Positions 17,775 through 25,922 of a DNA stretch of 64,000 bases are shown here, piece after piece. This DNA is from JACQFK01 sp036383955. GTDB lineage: Bacteria > Planctomycetota > MHYJ01 > JACPRB01. Each line of letters begins with the position of its first letter. The first letter of the stretch is position 1. A program made the position numbers and the translations under genes. A model generated the notes under the pieces. It saw nothing but the letters and a program-made list of their open reading frames with translations. It was not told where the DNA came from and did not search any database. The stretch spans positions 1 to 64,000 of the forward strand of contig DASVNH010000238.1 of the NCBI GenBank assembly GCA_036383955.1, written 5' to 3'.

Positions 17775-18584
17775 ATGGGAAACGCTGTAAAGTGCCCGCG
17801 CTGCGCGAGCCTGGTGGACGTCACCAGCTTCGCGCCGGGGTCGTCGGTCCGCTGCAGCGACTGCGGCGGCATGATGCGCGTCCCCACCGGCCGCACCGGC
17901 GTCAATCCCGCGGTCAAAGCTCCGGTCGCGGCGGGCCCCGGGCACGGCACCCGCAGCACCAAGGTGGTCGCGACCGGCGTGACCAAGGCGAAGACCCGGA
18001 TCGTCGCGGCCTCCGAGATGCGCGAGAGCGGCACGCGGATGCGCTCCCGCGGCGCCCCGCGCCCCAAGTCGAAGGCCGGCCTCTTCGTCCTCCTGGGCGT
18101 CGGCGCCCTCGCGGTCATCATCACCTGCGCCGTGCTCTTCCTGGGCGGGCCCAAGACGTCGAAGCCCGCCGAGCCCGCCGCCGCCCCGGTCGCGAAGGCC
18201 GCGCCGAAGGCGGTCGTCGCGCCCAAGCCGCCTCCGCCGCCCGCGCCGGAACCGGTCGAGATCGCGGCCCCGGCGCCCGCCCCGCGGAGCGGCGACGAGG
18301 CGTCCAAGTTCAACTGGGAGGAAGCGCTCAAGCAGCTGCGCGGGGGCGGCGGGTTCGACATCGAAGGACGTCCCGAGCAGGTCTACTACGAGCGCGTGAA
18401 GAAGCTGGGAAAGCCGGCCTACCCGCACTTGATCCGCTACATCGACAACGAGGATCCGGCCCTGGGGCGCGCGGCGGTCGCGCTGCTCAACGCCCTGACG
18501 GGCCAGAAGCAGCCGCTGCCCAACGACGGCACCAAGGGCAAGGTGAAGGCCGACTGGGAGGCTTGGCTCAAGGCCAATCCGTAG
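17775..18584 (+). CDS. Zinc-ribbon, membrane-anchored protein with C-terminal HEAT-like domain
   Basis: A 269-residue protein. VKCPRCASLVDV...VRCSDCGGMMRVP is an N-terminal zinc ribbon, followed by a basic low-complexity linker, one membrane helix (about residues 98-118), an Ala/Pro-rich stretch and a small helical domain (YPHLIRYIDNEDPALGRAAV) like a HEAT repeat. GAGGA stands 6 nt before ATG 17775. The architecture repeats that of the M64 protein at 8437, without the peptidase. Function unknown; a cytoplasmic-sensor/periplasmic-effector layout is suggested. Confidence 0.7.
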   Translation: MGNAVKCPRCASLVDVTSFAPGSSVRCSDCGGMMRVPTGRTGVNPAVKAPVAAGPGHGTRSTKVVATGVTKAKTRIVAASEMRESGTRMRSRGAPRPKSKAGLFVLLGVGALAVIITCAVLFLGGPKTSKPAEPAAAPVAKAAPKAVVAPKPPPPPAPEPVEIAAPAPAPRSGDEASKFNWEEALKQLRGGGGFDIEGRPEQVYYERVKKLGKPAYPHLIRYIDNEDPALGRAAVALLNALTGQKQPLPNDGTKGKVKADWEAWLKANP

Positions 18585-18590
18585 CCCCCA

Positions 18591-18696
18591 GTAGCCAGTA
18601 GACAGTAGCCAGTAGACAGCGAGTTCCCCCCCTGCCCCCCGGGGGGGGACGGAGGGGGGGGACTCTACGGTCTACTGTCTACGGTCTACTGTCTAC
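18591..18696. repeat. Long hairpin of GTAGMCA words around a C-run/G-run core (probable bidirectional terminator)
   Basis: Left arm 18591-18619 is built of GTAGCCA and GTAGACA words. The right arm 18664-18696 carries the complementary TCTACGG/TCTACTG words; 25 of 29 positions pair. The loop is a second hairpin of C-runs and G-runs. It separates convergent genes, and the TAG stop of the minus gene (18695-18693) is part of a right-arm word. No U-tract follows. Confidence 0.65.
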
Positions 18697-20864
18697 TTGA
18701 TCACAGAGACTTCGATGTCGCCTCGACGTCCCACCACGTCCACGCCCACGTTGCGCGGGTAGCGGCGCAGATCCAGGTCGATCGACCCGTCGCCGATCCG
18801 CAGGTCCCGGATGGAAAGCTCCTCGACCTCCTCCGGCAGCCGCGGGCGCATGAAGCGCAGCTGGCGGCGGGAGGCGTCGATCGACAGCCCCAGCGACGCC
18901 TGGAGGAGCAGAAAGGCCGCGCCGGCCGACCAGGCTTGCGGGGAGCAGGCGACCGGATAGCGGATGGGAGATTCGTCGGGCAGCCGGCGGAAGCCGCAGA
19001 AGAGCTCCGGGAGGCCATGGACATCGGAGAACCCCGTCGCGTCGAGCAGGGACGAGAAGAGCTTCTCCACGATCGTCCGCGGCAGGCCGGGGTAGCGCGA
19101 GAAGCCCAGGGCGATGAGGGCGTTGTCGTGCGGCCAGACCGAGCCGTTGTGGTAGGACATCGGGTTGTAGCGGACCTCGGTGGCGGCCACCGTGCGGATG
19201 CCCCAGCCGGAGTAGCCCTCGTGGGACATCAGCGCGCGGGCGACCCGCAGGGCCCGGGCGGGCGCGGCGATCTCCGCGAACAGGGCGTGGCCGGCGTTCG
19301 ACGTCCGGACCTTGCAGGGCTTCTTGCGGCCGTCGAGCGCCAGCGCGTAGCTCGCCAGGTCCTCGCACCAGAACGCCGACTCGAAGCGCTGGCGGAGGGT
19401 TTCGGCGCCGCGGCGGAGCTCGACGGCCCGGGCCGGATCGCCCAGCCGCTCGGCGAGGCGGGCGGCCTCGACCTTGGCGCGGTACACGTAGGCCTGGACC
19501 TCGCAGAGCGCGATGGGGCCTTCGGCGAGCCGGCCGTCGGCGTGGAAGACGGAGTCGACGGAGTCCTTCCAGCCCTGGTTCGAGAGGCCGCCGGCCGCGT
19601 GCGGGCCGTATTCGACGAAGCCGTCGCCGTCGAGGTCGCCGTAGCGCTCGATCCAGGCGAGGGCGCGCTCGACGTTCGGCCAGATCGAGCGGATGAAGGG
19701 GAGGTCGCCCGTCCGCTCCTCGTAGGCGCCGGCGAGCACGACGAAGAGCGGGGTGGCGTCGACCGTGCCGTAGTAGCGGTCAAAGGGGATCTCCCCCAGG
19801 GCGGCCATCTCGCCCTGGCGCATCTCGTGGATGATCTTGCCGGGCTCGGCGTCCCGCTCGGGGATGAGCCGGTCCGCCTGGGTCGCGGCCAGGAAGGAGA
19901 GGACCCCGCGCGCGACCTCCGGCCGGAACCAGAGGAACTCGAGGGCGGTGATCAGGCCGTCCCGCCCGAACGGCGTGTTGTACCAGGGGATGCCCGCGTA
20001 GGGATACTCGCCGTGCGGCGTGGGCGTGAGCAGCATGCGCAGGTCGCCGATCGAGCGGGCCAGCCAGCCGTTGAAGTGGCGGTTCGTCGACGAGAGGTGC
20101 GGCTCGCCGGCCCGCCGGGAGAGGTCTTCGGAGGCCGTCCGCTCCGCCGCCTCCGCGTAGGGCTCCGCCCGCGGCCGGCGGTCGCCGATCTCGCAGAGCA
20201 CGCTGACGGTGTACTCCGCCGTCTGCCGCGGCGGGATCTCCGCCTCGAAGCGGACCCGCTCGGGGCCGACCGACGCCGGGACCGCCGAGAAGACCAGGCG
20301 CGTCCGCCGCGTCACGCCGTCCAGGCCCTCGTAGGCGATCCCCACGCCCTCGGGCGTCAGCTCGGGCGGCAGCAGCCGCCCGCGCCGCGCCCGCCGGACG
20401 CCGCGCACTTCGAAGATGTCGGCGAAATCCGCCTCGTAGTCGAACTCGAACGCGAACGCCACGGGCGAGAGGCCGAAGTTGCGGAACTGGACGCGCTGGT
20501 GCCACGCGCCCTCGCGCAGCAGGAGCGAGCGCGCCACGTGCAGGGTCTCGCGGGGCAGCGCGACCCCGCCCGGGCGGTCGATGTCGGGCGTCGTCAGGTG
20601 CACCATCACCATGGAGCCCTGGTTGCGCGGGATCGATCCCAGGACGAAGGGCCGCCGCGCCTCCACCCGGAACTCCATCCGGCTGAGGAAGCGCGTCCCC
20701 TCGTGGTACAGCCCGTGCTCGCCCAGGCCGACGGGGAAGACGTCCCCCGTGCCGTCGAAGAGCGCGAAGCTGTCGCCCCGCTTCAGGACCCGGACCCGCT
20801 CGCTGACCTTCGAGGAGGTCGCGAGGATGTAGAAGCGGTCCTCTATGCGGATGATTTCGTCCAT
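18693..20864 (-). CDS. Amylo-alpha-1,6-glucosidase-like (glycogen debranching N-terminal domain) protein
   Basis: A 723-residue protein. The N-terminal half (MDEIIRIEDRFYILA to about 290) is the GDE_N_bis beta domain; the rest is an (alpha/alpha)6 barrel with IPWYNTPFGRDGLITALE, YYGTVDATPLFVVLAGAY, DSVFHADGRLAEGPIALCE and NGSVWPHDNALIA, as in GH15/GH63-like debranching enzymes. It probably hydrolyses alpha-glucans or trehalose-like glucosides in the cytoplasm. The frame is open upstream, but MDEIIRIEDR is the family N-terminus. Its start overlaps the glycosyltransferase by 22 nt, so they form an operon. Confidence 0.85.
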   Translation of the reverse strand: MDEIIRIEDRFYILATSSKVSERVRVLKRGDSFALFDGTGDVFPVGLGEHGLYHEGTRFLSRMEFRVEARRPFVLGSIPRNQGSMVMVHLTTPDIDRPGGVALPRETLHVARSLLLREGAWHQRVQFRNFGLSPVAFAFEFDYEADFADIFEVRGVRRARRGRLLPPELTPEGVGIAYEGLDGVTRRTRLVFSAVPASVGPERVRFEAEIPPRQTAEYTVSVLCEIGDRRPRAEPYAEAAERTASEDLSRRAGEPHLSSTNRHFNGWLARSIGDLRMLLTPTPHGEYPYAGIPWYNTPFGRDGLITALEFLWFRPEVARGVLSFLAATQADRLIPERDAEPGKIIHEMRQGEMAALGEIPFDRYYGTVDATPLFVVLAGAYEERTGDLPFIRSIWPNVERALAWIERYGDLDGDGFVEYGPHAAGGLSNQGWKDSVDSVFHADGRLAEGPIALCEVQAYVYRAKVEAARLAERLGDPARAVELRRGAETLRQRFESAFWCEDLASYALALDGRKKPCKVRTSNAGHALFAEIAAPARALRVARALMSHEGYSGWGIRTVAATEVRYNPMSYHNGSVWPHDNALIALGFSRYPGLPRTIVEKLFSSLLDATGFSDVHGLPELFCGFRRLPDESPIRYPVACSPQAWSAGAAFLLLQASLGLSIDASRRQLRFMRPRLPEEVEELSIRDLRIGDGSIDLDLRRYPRNVGVDVVGRRGDIEVSVIK

Positions 20865-21892
20865 CGCTTCGATCGGGCCGCCGCCGCCTCGTAGAGGGCC
20901 AGATACCCCGAGAGCATCCGCGGGACCGTGAAGCGCGCGTCGAAGACCGCCCGGCACGCCCGGCGGTCGAGCGACGCGACGCGCTGGACGGCCTGGACCG
21001 CCTCGTCCACGGTGTCGACCATGTAGCCGGTGACGCCCTCCGCCATGACCTCGGGGACCGAGCCGTTCCGCCAGGCGACGACCGGCGTGCCGCAGGCGAA
21101 GGATTCCACCATCACGAGGCCGAAGGGCTCCGGCCAGTCGATCGGGAAGAGCAGCGCCAGGGCGTCGCCCAGGAAGTCGGATTTCCTCTCGTCCCCGATC
21201 TCGCCGACGAATTCGACGTCCGCCTTCCCCAGCAGGGGCTCGACGACGGAGCGGAAGTAGTCGCGGTCGTTCACGTCGACCTTGCCGGCGATCTTGAGCG
21301 GCAGGCCGGCGCGGCGGGCGATCTCGATGGCCCGGTCGCAGCGCTTCTCGGGGGAGAGGCGGCCGAGGAACGCGAGGTAGCCGCCGGGCGCCGGGGTGAA
21401 GCGGTACAGGTCGGCGGGCAGGCCGTGATGGACCGTGCCCACCCAGTTGAGGGCGGGGACCGGCTCGCGCTGGGCGTCGGAGATCGAGACGACGGGCATC
21501 TCGCGGAACTCGTTGTAGAGGCTCGCGACCTCCGGGTAGTCGAGCCGCCCGTGGAGGGTCGTGAGGTGCGGGAAGCGGAGGCGCCGGGTCATGGGGAAGT
21601 GCATGTAGTCGACGTGGAAGTGGATGACGTCGAAGTCCCGCGCGGCGGCGGCGACGCGCTCCAGCATGCGGAAGTGGACGGCGAGGGTGTCGCGGCAGCC
21701 GGCCCCGCGGAGGGCGCGGGGGGAGCAGGGGACCAGGCGCGCGCGGGTCACGGAGTCGCCGCTCGCGAACAGCGTCACGTCGTGCCCGGCGCGGACGAGC
21801 TCCTCCGTGAGATAGGACACGATCCGCTCGGTGCCGCCGTAGCGGGGCGGAGGCACGCTCTCGTGGAGCGGCGCCACTTGGGCGATTCTCAT
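20843..21892 (-). CDS. Glycosyltransferase family 4
   Basis: A 349-residue GT-B enzyme: MRIAQVAPLHESVPPPRYGG with the glycine-rich N-terminal loop, ISDAQREPVPALNW, YLAFLGRLSPEKRCDRAIEI, and the C-terminal donor-site E-x7-E motif in PEPFGLVMVESFACGTPVVA. It transfers a sugar from a nucleotide sugar; the donor is not deducible. The start is the ATG at 21892, since the longer open frame upstream runs antisense into the divergent hydrolase gene. Coupling to the debranching-like gene suggests alpha-glucan metabolism; proximity to the exosortase-type set also allows an exopolysaccharide role. Confidence 0.88.
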   Translation of the reverse strand: MRIAQVAPLHESVPPPRYGGTERIVSYLTEELVRAGHDVTLFASGDSVTRARLVPCSPRALRGAGCRDTLAVHFRMLERVAAAARDFDVIHFHVDYMHFPMTRRLRFPHLTTLHGRLDYPEVASLYNEFREMPVVSISDAQREPVPALNWVGTVHHGLPADLYRFTPAPGGYLAFLGRLSPEKRCDRAIEIARRAGLPLKIAGKVDVNDRDYFRSVVEPLLGKADVEFVGEIGDERKSDFLGDALALLFPIDWPEPFGLVMVESFACGTPVVAWRNGSVPEVMAEGVTGYMVDTVDEAVQAVQRVASLDRRACRAVFDARFTVPRMLSGYLALYEAAAARSKRWTKSSA

Positions 21893-21985
21893 GGGACCAC
21901 TTAAAGGGATGACCGGGCGCCGGGCTCCGTTACGCCCGCGGCCCTCTTCACGATAGGGCGCCCGAAGCGGTAGGCTCGATGCGGT

Positions 21986-22756
21986 ATGGGCGAATCGACG
22001 ACCCAGGCCGGGCGGGCCGTCGAAGTTCCCGCGTACCTCGAGCACGAGGGCCAGCGCCTGTACACCGTCCTCCATCCGGCGCGGGGCGCCCGCCGCGCGC
22101 TGCTCCTGGTCGCGGGGCCGTTCGGCGCCGAGCGCGAGCGCGCGTACCTGACCTCCGTTCAGTGGGCCCGCCGGCTGGCCGCGGAGGGAGTCGACGTCCT
22201 CCGCTTCGACTACCGCGGGCTCGGCGAGAGCACGGGCGACTTCGCCGCGATGTCGTTGGCCGCGTGGAAGAAGGACGTGGCGGCGACGGCCCGGGTCCTG
22301 CGGCGGCGGGACGCGGAGGCGCCGCTGATCCTCCACGGCCTGCGGATGGGCGGCCTGCTCGCCGCCGACCTCTTCGCGGAGGGGCTGGGCGACGGCCTCC
22401 TGCTCTGGGCGCCGCCGGCGTCGGCGCGGGAGCACCTCTGGGAGCTGCTGCGGCGGAACGTCATCACCGAGATGGTGGTCCGTCCGAGCGGGAAGCCGAA
22501 GACCCGCGAGGCCTGGGCGGCGGAGCTGGAGGCGGGCGGCCGGGTGGTCGTCGACGGCTACGTCTGGACGCGGGAGCTCTGGCAGGAGGCGGGCGCGTTG
22601 GCGTTGCGCCTGCCGGCGGCGGAGGAGCCGCGGCCCTGGCGGCGCTTCGACCATTCGTCGCGCTTCTGGGAGAGCGGCCCGCGCCTGGTGCCCGACACGG
22701 CCGCCCTGTTCGAGGCGTCGGAGGCCTGGCTCGCCGGACTGAGGCGCGGACCGTGA
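21986..22756 (+). CDS. Alpha/beta hydrolase resembling exosortase A system-associated hydrolase 2
   Basis: A 256-residue alpha/beta-hydrolase fold (ALLLVAGPFGAERERAYLTS, VLRFDYRGLGESTGDF). The nucleophile elbow is HGLRMGG, with Arg in the serine position. A GLRxG elbow is, from family knowledge, typical of the exosortase A system-associated hydrolase 2 family, so this is not random decay. Its stop overlaps the GTG of the next hydrolase. The unconventional elbow leaves catalysis uncertain; it may act as an acyl-handling or structural partner. Confidence 0.75.
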   Translation: MGESTTQAGRAVEVPAYLEHEGQRLYTVLHPARGARRALLLVAGPFGAERERAYLTSVQWARRLAAEGVDVLRFDYRGLGESTGDFAAMSLAAWKKDVAATARVLRRRDAEAPLILHGLRMGGLLAADLFAEGLGDGLLLWAPPASAREHLWELLRRNVITEMVVRPSGKPKTREAWAAELEAGGRVVVDGYVWTRELWQEAGALALRLPAAEEPRPWRRFDHSSRFWESGPRLVPDTAALFEASEAWLAGLRRGP

Positions 22757-23625
22757 CCCGCTCGCTGTTGACGCTGCGCGAGCTGGCGGGCACCGTCCAC
22801 GCGCCCGCGGACGCGGGGCCGGGAAGGATCGGCTTCCTGCTGCTCAACGCCGGGCCCGCGCCGCGCTCGGGCAACAGCGACCTCTCCGCGCGCCTGGGCG
22901 ACCGGCTCGCCGCCCTGGGAGCGTACGCCTTCCGCTTCGACCTCCCCGGCCTGGGCGATTCCGCCGGCGAGCTGCCGGAGCGGACGTCCGTCTTCTGGCG
23001 GGACGTGCAGCGGGGACGCAACGACGAGCCCGCCCTCGAGCTGGGCCGGGAGCTCAAGGAGGCCTACGGCCTGCGGGGGCTGGTGGCGGGAGGCCTCTGC
23101 GCGGGGGCGATCACCTCGATCCGGGCGGCCGACCGCGATCCGCGCGTGTTCTCGGGCCTGCTGCTGCTGGAGCCCAGCTTCCGCCGCGAGCCGGAGCCGC
23201 GGGCCCCGCTGGCCGTCGAGCCGCGCCTGCTCCGCCGGGGCCTGCTGTATCTCACGATGAGCCGCGTCCTGCGCCCGCTCCGGCCCCTGCTGTTCCGCTG
23301 CCTCGCCTTCGAGGGCGGCCACTCGCTGCCGCGGGATCTGGATCCGGAGCTCGTGGCGTGCTGGCGCCGGACGCTGGGCCGCCGCGTGCCCACGTTCGTC
23401 GCGATGGCCCGGTCGGGCGACCGGGAGCACCCCTGCCGGCGGATTCTCGACGAGCTTCCCCTCTACCGCCGCCGCGCCGTGACCGACCTGATGATCGAGG
23501 GCAGCAACCATCTCTTCACGTGGGGGGACGGCCTCGAGGCCGTCGTCCGGGGCGCCGGCCGCTGGGCCGCCGCCTACATGGCGAGCTTCGCTCCGTCTCC
23601 CGGGGGAACCCTCCGTGATTCTTGA
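22753..23625 (+). CDS. Alpha/beta hydrolase resembling exosortase A system-associated hydrolase 1
   Basis: A 290-residue alpha/beta-hydrolase starting at GTG overlapping the previous stop (GTGA). The core shows GFLLLNAGPAPRSG, AYAFRFDLPGLGDSAGE and the elbow VAGGLCAGAITS with Cys as nucleophile; GLC elbows are typical of exosortase-system hydrolase 1. The late ..IEGSNHLFTWGDG.. supplies the His. Substrates are probably thioesters or lipid-linked glycans of exopolysaccharide assembly, by inference from the neighbouring ACP, acyl-CoA ligase and amidotransferase genes. Confidence 0.75.
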   Translation: MTRSLLTLRELAGTVHAPADAGPGRIGFLLLNAGPAPRSGNSDLSARLGDRLAALGAYAFRFDLPGLGDSAGELPERTSVFWRDVQRGRNDEPALELGRELKEAYGLRGLVAGGLCAGAITSIRAADRDPRVFSGLLLLEPSFRREPEPRAPLAVEPRLLRRGLLYLTMSRVLRPLRPLLFRCLAFEGGHSLPRDLDPELVACWRRTLGRRVPTFVAMARSGDREHPCRRILDELPLYRRRAVTDLMIEGSNHLFTWGDGLEAVVRGAGRWAAAYMASFAPSPGGTLRDS

Positions 23626-23643
23626 TTCTTGATTCGTGATTCT
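23615..23643. repeat. Tandem GATTCTT/GATTCGT words at convergent gene ends
   Basis: Four near-repeats of the 7-8-bp word GATTCTT fill the gap between convergent genes and include the TGA stop of the plus-strand hydrolase (23623-23625). No complementary arm is present, unlike the other gene-end arrays. Confidence 0.45.
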
Positions 23644-23645
23644 CG

Positions 23646-23912
23646 CTAGGCCCCTCGCTTGCGCTCGATGAACGACGCGATGCGCGCGATGGAGTCCAGG
23701 TTCTCCGGCACGGTCTCGGCGTCGGCCACCGCCACGCCGAACGCGCTCTCGATGAAGACGATCAGCTCGAGGACGCCCGTCGAGTCGACGTAGCCGCCCT
23801 CGAACAGCGACGTCTCGTCGGCGATCGCGTCGCCGGCGGGCACGTAGAAGTTCGACAGCACGAACTCCCGGATCCGGCCCCGGACGTCGAGATCTTTCGG
23901 CTCGGCCCGCAT
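23646..23912 (-). CDS. Acyl carrier protein
   Basis: An 88-residue acidic, helical protein with YVDSTGVLELIVFIES; the Ser of the DS motif (about residue 44) is the predicted 4'-phosphopantetheine site. Unlike housekeeping AcpP it lacks the DSLD form and sits last in a tight operon after acyl-CoA ligase, NadE-like and amidotransferase genes (1-nt gap from the latter). It likely carries the acyl intermediate loaded by that ligase. ACPs of this kind accompany exosortase A loci in other bacteria. Confidence 0.88.
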   Translation of the reverse strand: MRAEPKDLDVRGRIREFVLSNFYVPAGDAIADETSLFEGGYVDSTGVLELIVFIESAFGVAVADAETVPENLDSIARIASFIERKRGA

Positions 23913-23913
23913 G

Positions 23914-25920
23914 TCACGCCTCCTTCCTCTCCGACCCGGATCGCGCCTCCTCGAGCCGGTCCACCCGGACCGTCAGGGGCGCCGGCGGCGGCGCCGGCGG
24001 CGCCCCGGCCAGGAACTGGCGGTGGAGCAGCTGGGTCGACAGCACCCCCACCGTCGCCATGTTGTCGGCGTTCGAGAACGGGGCGTCCCCCCCGCGGTCC
24101 CGCAGCTTCCGCCGCAGCGCCGCCACCCCTTCCGGAAGAAAGACACCGGCGGCTTCGACCGCCTCCGGGCTCAGGCAGGCGTCGACCCAGTCCGGCGCGT
24201 CGTCGCCCGCGAAGGCCGCCGCGTCCGGCGCCCGGTACGGCTGCTTCGTCCGCCGGAGGATCTCGTCGGGGATCACGCCCAGCCCGACCCGCTTCAGCAC
24301 GTGCTTCTCGTCCAGCCCGCTCAGCTTGTGGCCGTCGGGCAGCGCGTCGGCGAACGCGATCAGCTCGGGATCGAGGAAGGGGAAGCGGCCCTCGACGCCG
24401 TGCGCCATCAGCATGCGGTCGCCCTGCACGGACAGCAGGTAGCCGGAGAGGAGGGTGCGGGCCTCGACGACCTGGTCCCCCGCGAGCGGCGAAAGGCCGC
24501 GCAGGTCGAGCCCGCCCAGGAAGTCGGCGACCGGATCGCTCCCGCGGAGGGTCTCGCGGAGGGCCGGCGAGAACAGCCGCTGGAGGGCGGCCGTCACGCT
24601 CCAGCGCGGCTCGTGGCCGAAGCCGGGCTCGCCCGCCCGCTCGAGGTTCCGCCCGAAGAAGCGCCGCGCCATGGCGCTCCGGGCGACGGGCGAGCGCGCG
24701 AGCCAGGGGTAGAGGCGCTCCAGGAGCCGCGGGCGCGTCCGCGAGCCCGGGTCGCGGGCCCAGAAGCGGCGGACGCGCGCTTCCCGGAAGAGGTCGTAGC
24801 CTGCGAACATCTCGTCGGCGCCCTCCCCGGTGAGGACGACCTTGGTGCCGCTCTCGCGGACGAGCTTCGACAGCAGGAAGAGCGGCGCCGGCGCCGTCCG
24901 CAGGAACGGGCGCTCGGCGTGGCGGACGACGTCGGGGAAGGCCTCGGCGATGTCCCGCCGCCGGACCACGAGCTCCCGGTGGTCGGTCCGAAGGCGCTCC
25001 GCCACGAGCCGCTGGAAGCGCGTCTCGTCGTACTCCTCGTCCTCGAAGCGCACGGAGAAGGTGGCGAAGCGGCGTCCCGCGTGCTCGCGCCCGAGGGCGG
25101 CCACGAGCGAGGAATCGAGGCCTCCGGAAAGATAGCTGCCGACGGGGACGTCGGAGCGGGTGAGCCGCAGCGCGGCGGCGTGCTCGAGGAGGCGGCGGAC
25201 CTCGGACGTCGCCTCCTCGATCGAGCCGGCGAAGCGCGGCGTGAAGCGGCGCCCGGCGTGGGACGTTTCGACGACCCGGCCGCCGCGGTAGACGCGGGTG
25301 TGGCCGGGGCGGAGCTCGGCGACGTCCCGGAAGACGGTGCGGGGGGCGAGGGTGGACCAGAAGGTGAAGACCTGGGCGAGGCCGAGGGGGTCGAGCGCGC
25401 GGGGGACGTCGCGATCGCTGAACAGCGCCTTGACCTCGCTGGCGAAGCGGACGCGGCCCGGCTCCTCGCGGACGTAGAGGGGGAGGATGCCCAGGGGGTC
25501 GCGGGAGAGGATGAGGGCGCGGTCGCGGGCGTCCCAGAGGGCGAGGGCCCACTGGCCGTTGAAGCGGCGGAAGGCGTCGAGCTTCCACTCCTCCCAGGCG
25601 TGGACGACGACTTCGGTGTCGCCGCGGGTGCGGAAGACGTGGCCGGCCGCCGCGAGCTCGGCGCGGAGCTCGACGTAGTTGAAGAGCTCGCCGTTGAAGG
25701 TGATCCAGAGGGTCTGGTCCTCGTTGCAGAGCGGCTGGCGGCCGTGGGCGAGGTCGATGATGGAGAGGCGGGCGTGGGCGAGGCCGGCGCGGGCGTCGCG
25801 GTAGATCCCGGCCTCGTCGGGGCCGCGGTGGCGCAGAGCGCCGGCCATGCGCTCGAGGGCCTCCCGCGAGGGGGGCGCGAGGCCCGGCGCGAGCGAGACG
25901 ATCCCGGCGATGCCGCACAT
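23914..25920 (-). CDS. Asparagine synthase-like glutamine amidotransferase (exosortase-system type)
   Basis: A 668-residue enzyme. The N-terminal class II glutaminase begins MCGIAGIVS, the catalytic Cys2 exposed after Met removal, with RLSIIDLAHGRQPL and FNGELFNY. The C-terminal synthetase domain has VPVGSYLSGGLDSSLVAAL, the PP-loop, and GEGADEMFAGYDLFREA. The family couples glutamine hydrolysis to AMP-activated amidation; in exosortase A loci a close relative is thought to amidate an exopolysaccharide component. It is second-last in the operon acyl-CoA ligase, NadE-like, this gene, ACP (2-nt and 1-nt gaps). Confidence 0.9.
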   Translation of the reverse strand: MCGIAGIVSLAPGLAPPSREALERMAGALRHRGPDEAGIYRDARAGLAHARLSIIDLAHGRQPLCNEDQTLWITFNGELFNYVELRAELAAAGHVFRTRGDTEVVVHAWEEWKLDAFRRFNGQWALALWDARDRALILSRDPLGILPLYVREEPGRVRFASEVKALFSDRDVPRALDPLGLAQVFTFWSTLAPRTVFRDVAELRPGHTRVYRGGRVVETSHAGRRFTPRFAGSIEEATSEVRRLLEHAAALRLTRSDVPVGSYLSGGLDSSLVAALGREHAGRRFATFSVRFEDEEYDETRFQRLVAERLRTDHRELVVRRRDIAEAFPDVVRHAERPFLRTAPAPLFLLSKLVRESGTKVVLTGEGADEMFAGYDLFREARVRRFWARDPGSRTRPRLLERLYPWLARSPVARSAMARRFFGRNLERAGEPGFGHEPRWSVTAALQRLFSPALRETLRGSDPVADFLGGLDLRGLSPLAGDQVVEARTLLSGYLLSVQGDRMLMAHGVEGRFPFLDPELIAFADALPDGHKLSGLDEKHVLKRVGLGVIPDEILRRTKQPYRAPDAAAFAGDDAPDWVDACLSPEAVEAAGVFLPEGVAALRRKLRDRGGDAPFSNADNMATVGVLSTQLLHRQFLAGAPPAPPPAPLTVRVDRLEEARSGSERKEA

Positions 25921-25922
25921 CC

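Noticed and set aside
22309..22420. Hydrolase at 21986 taken as a pseudogene because it lacks the catalytic Ser
   Set aside because: The GLRxG elbow is a family feature of exosortase-system hydrolase 2 as far as I know, and the frame is intact.
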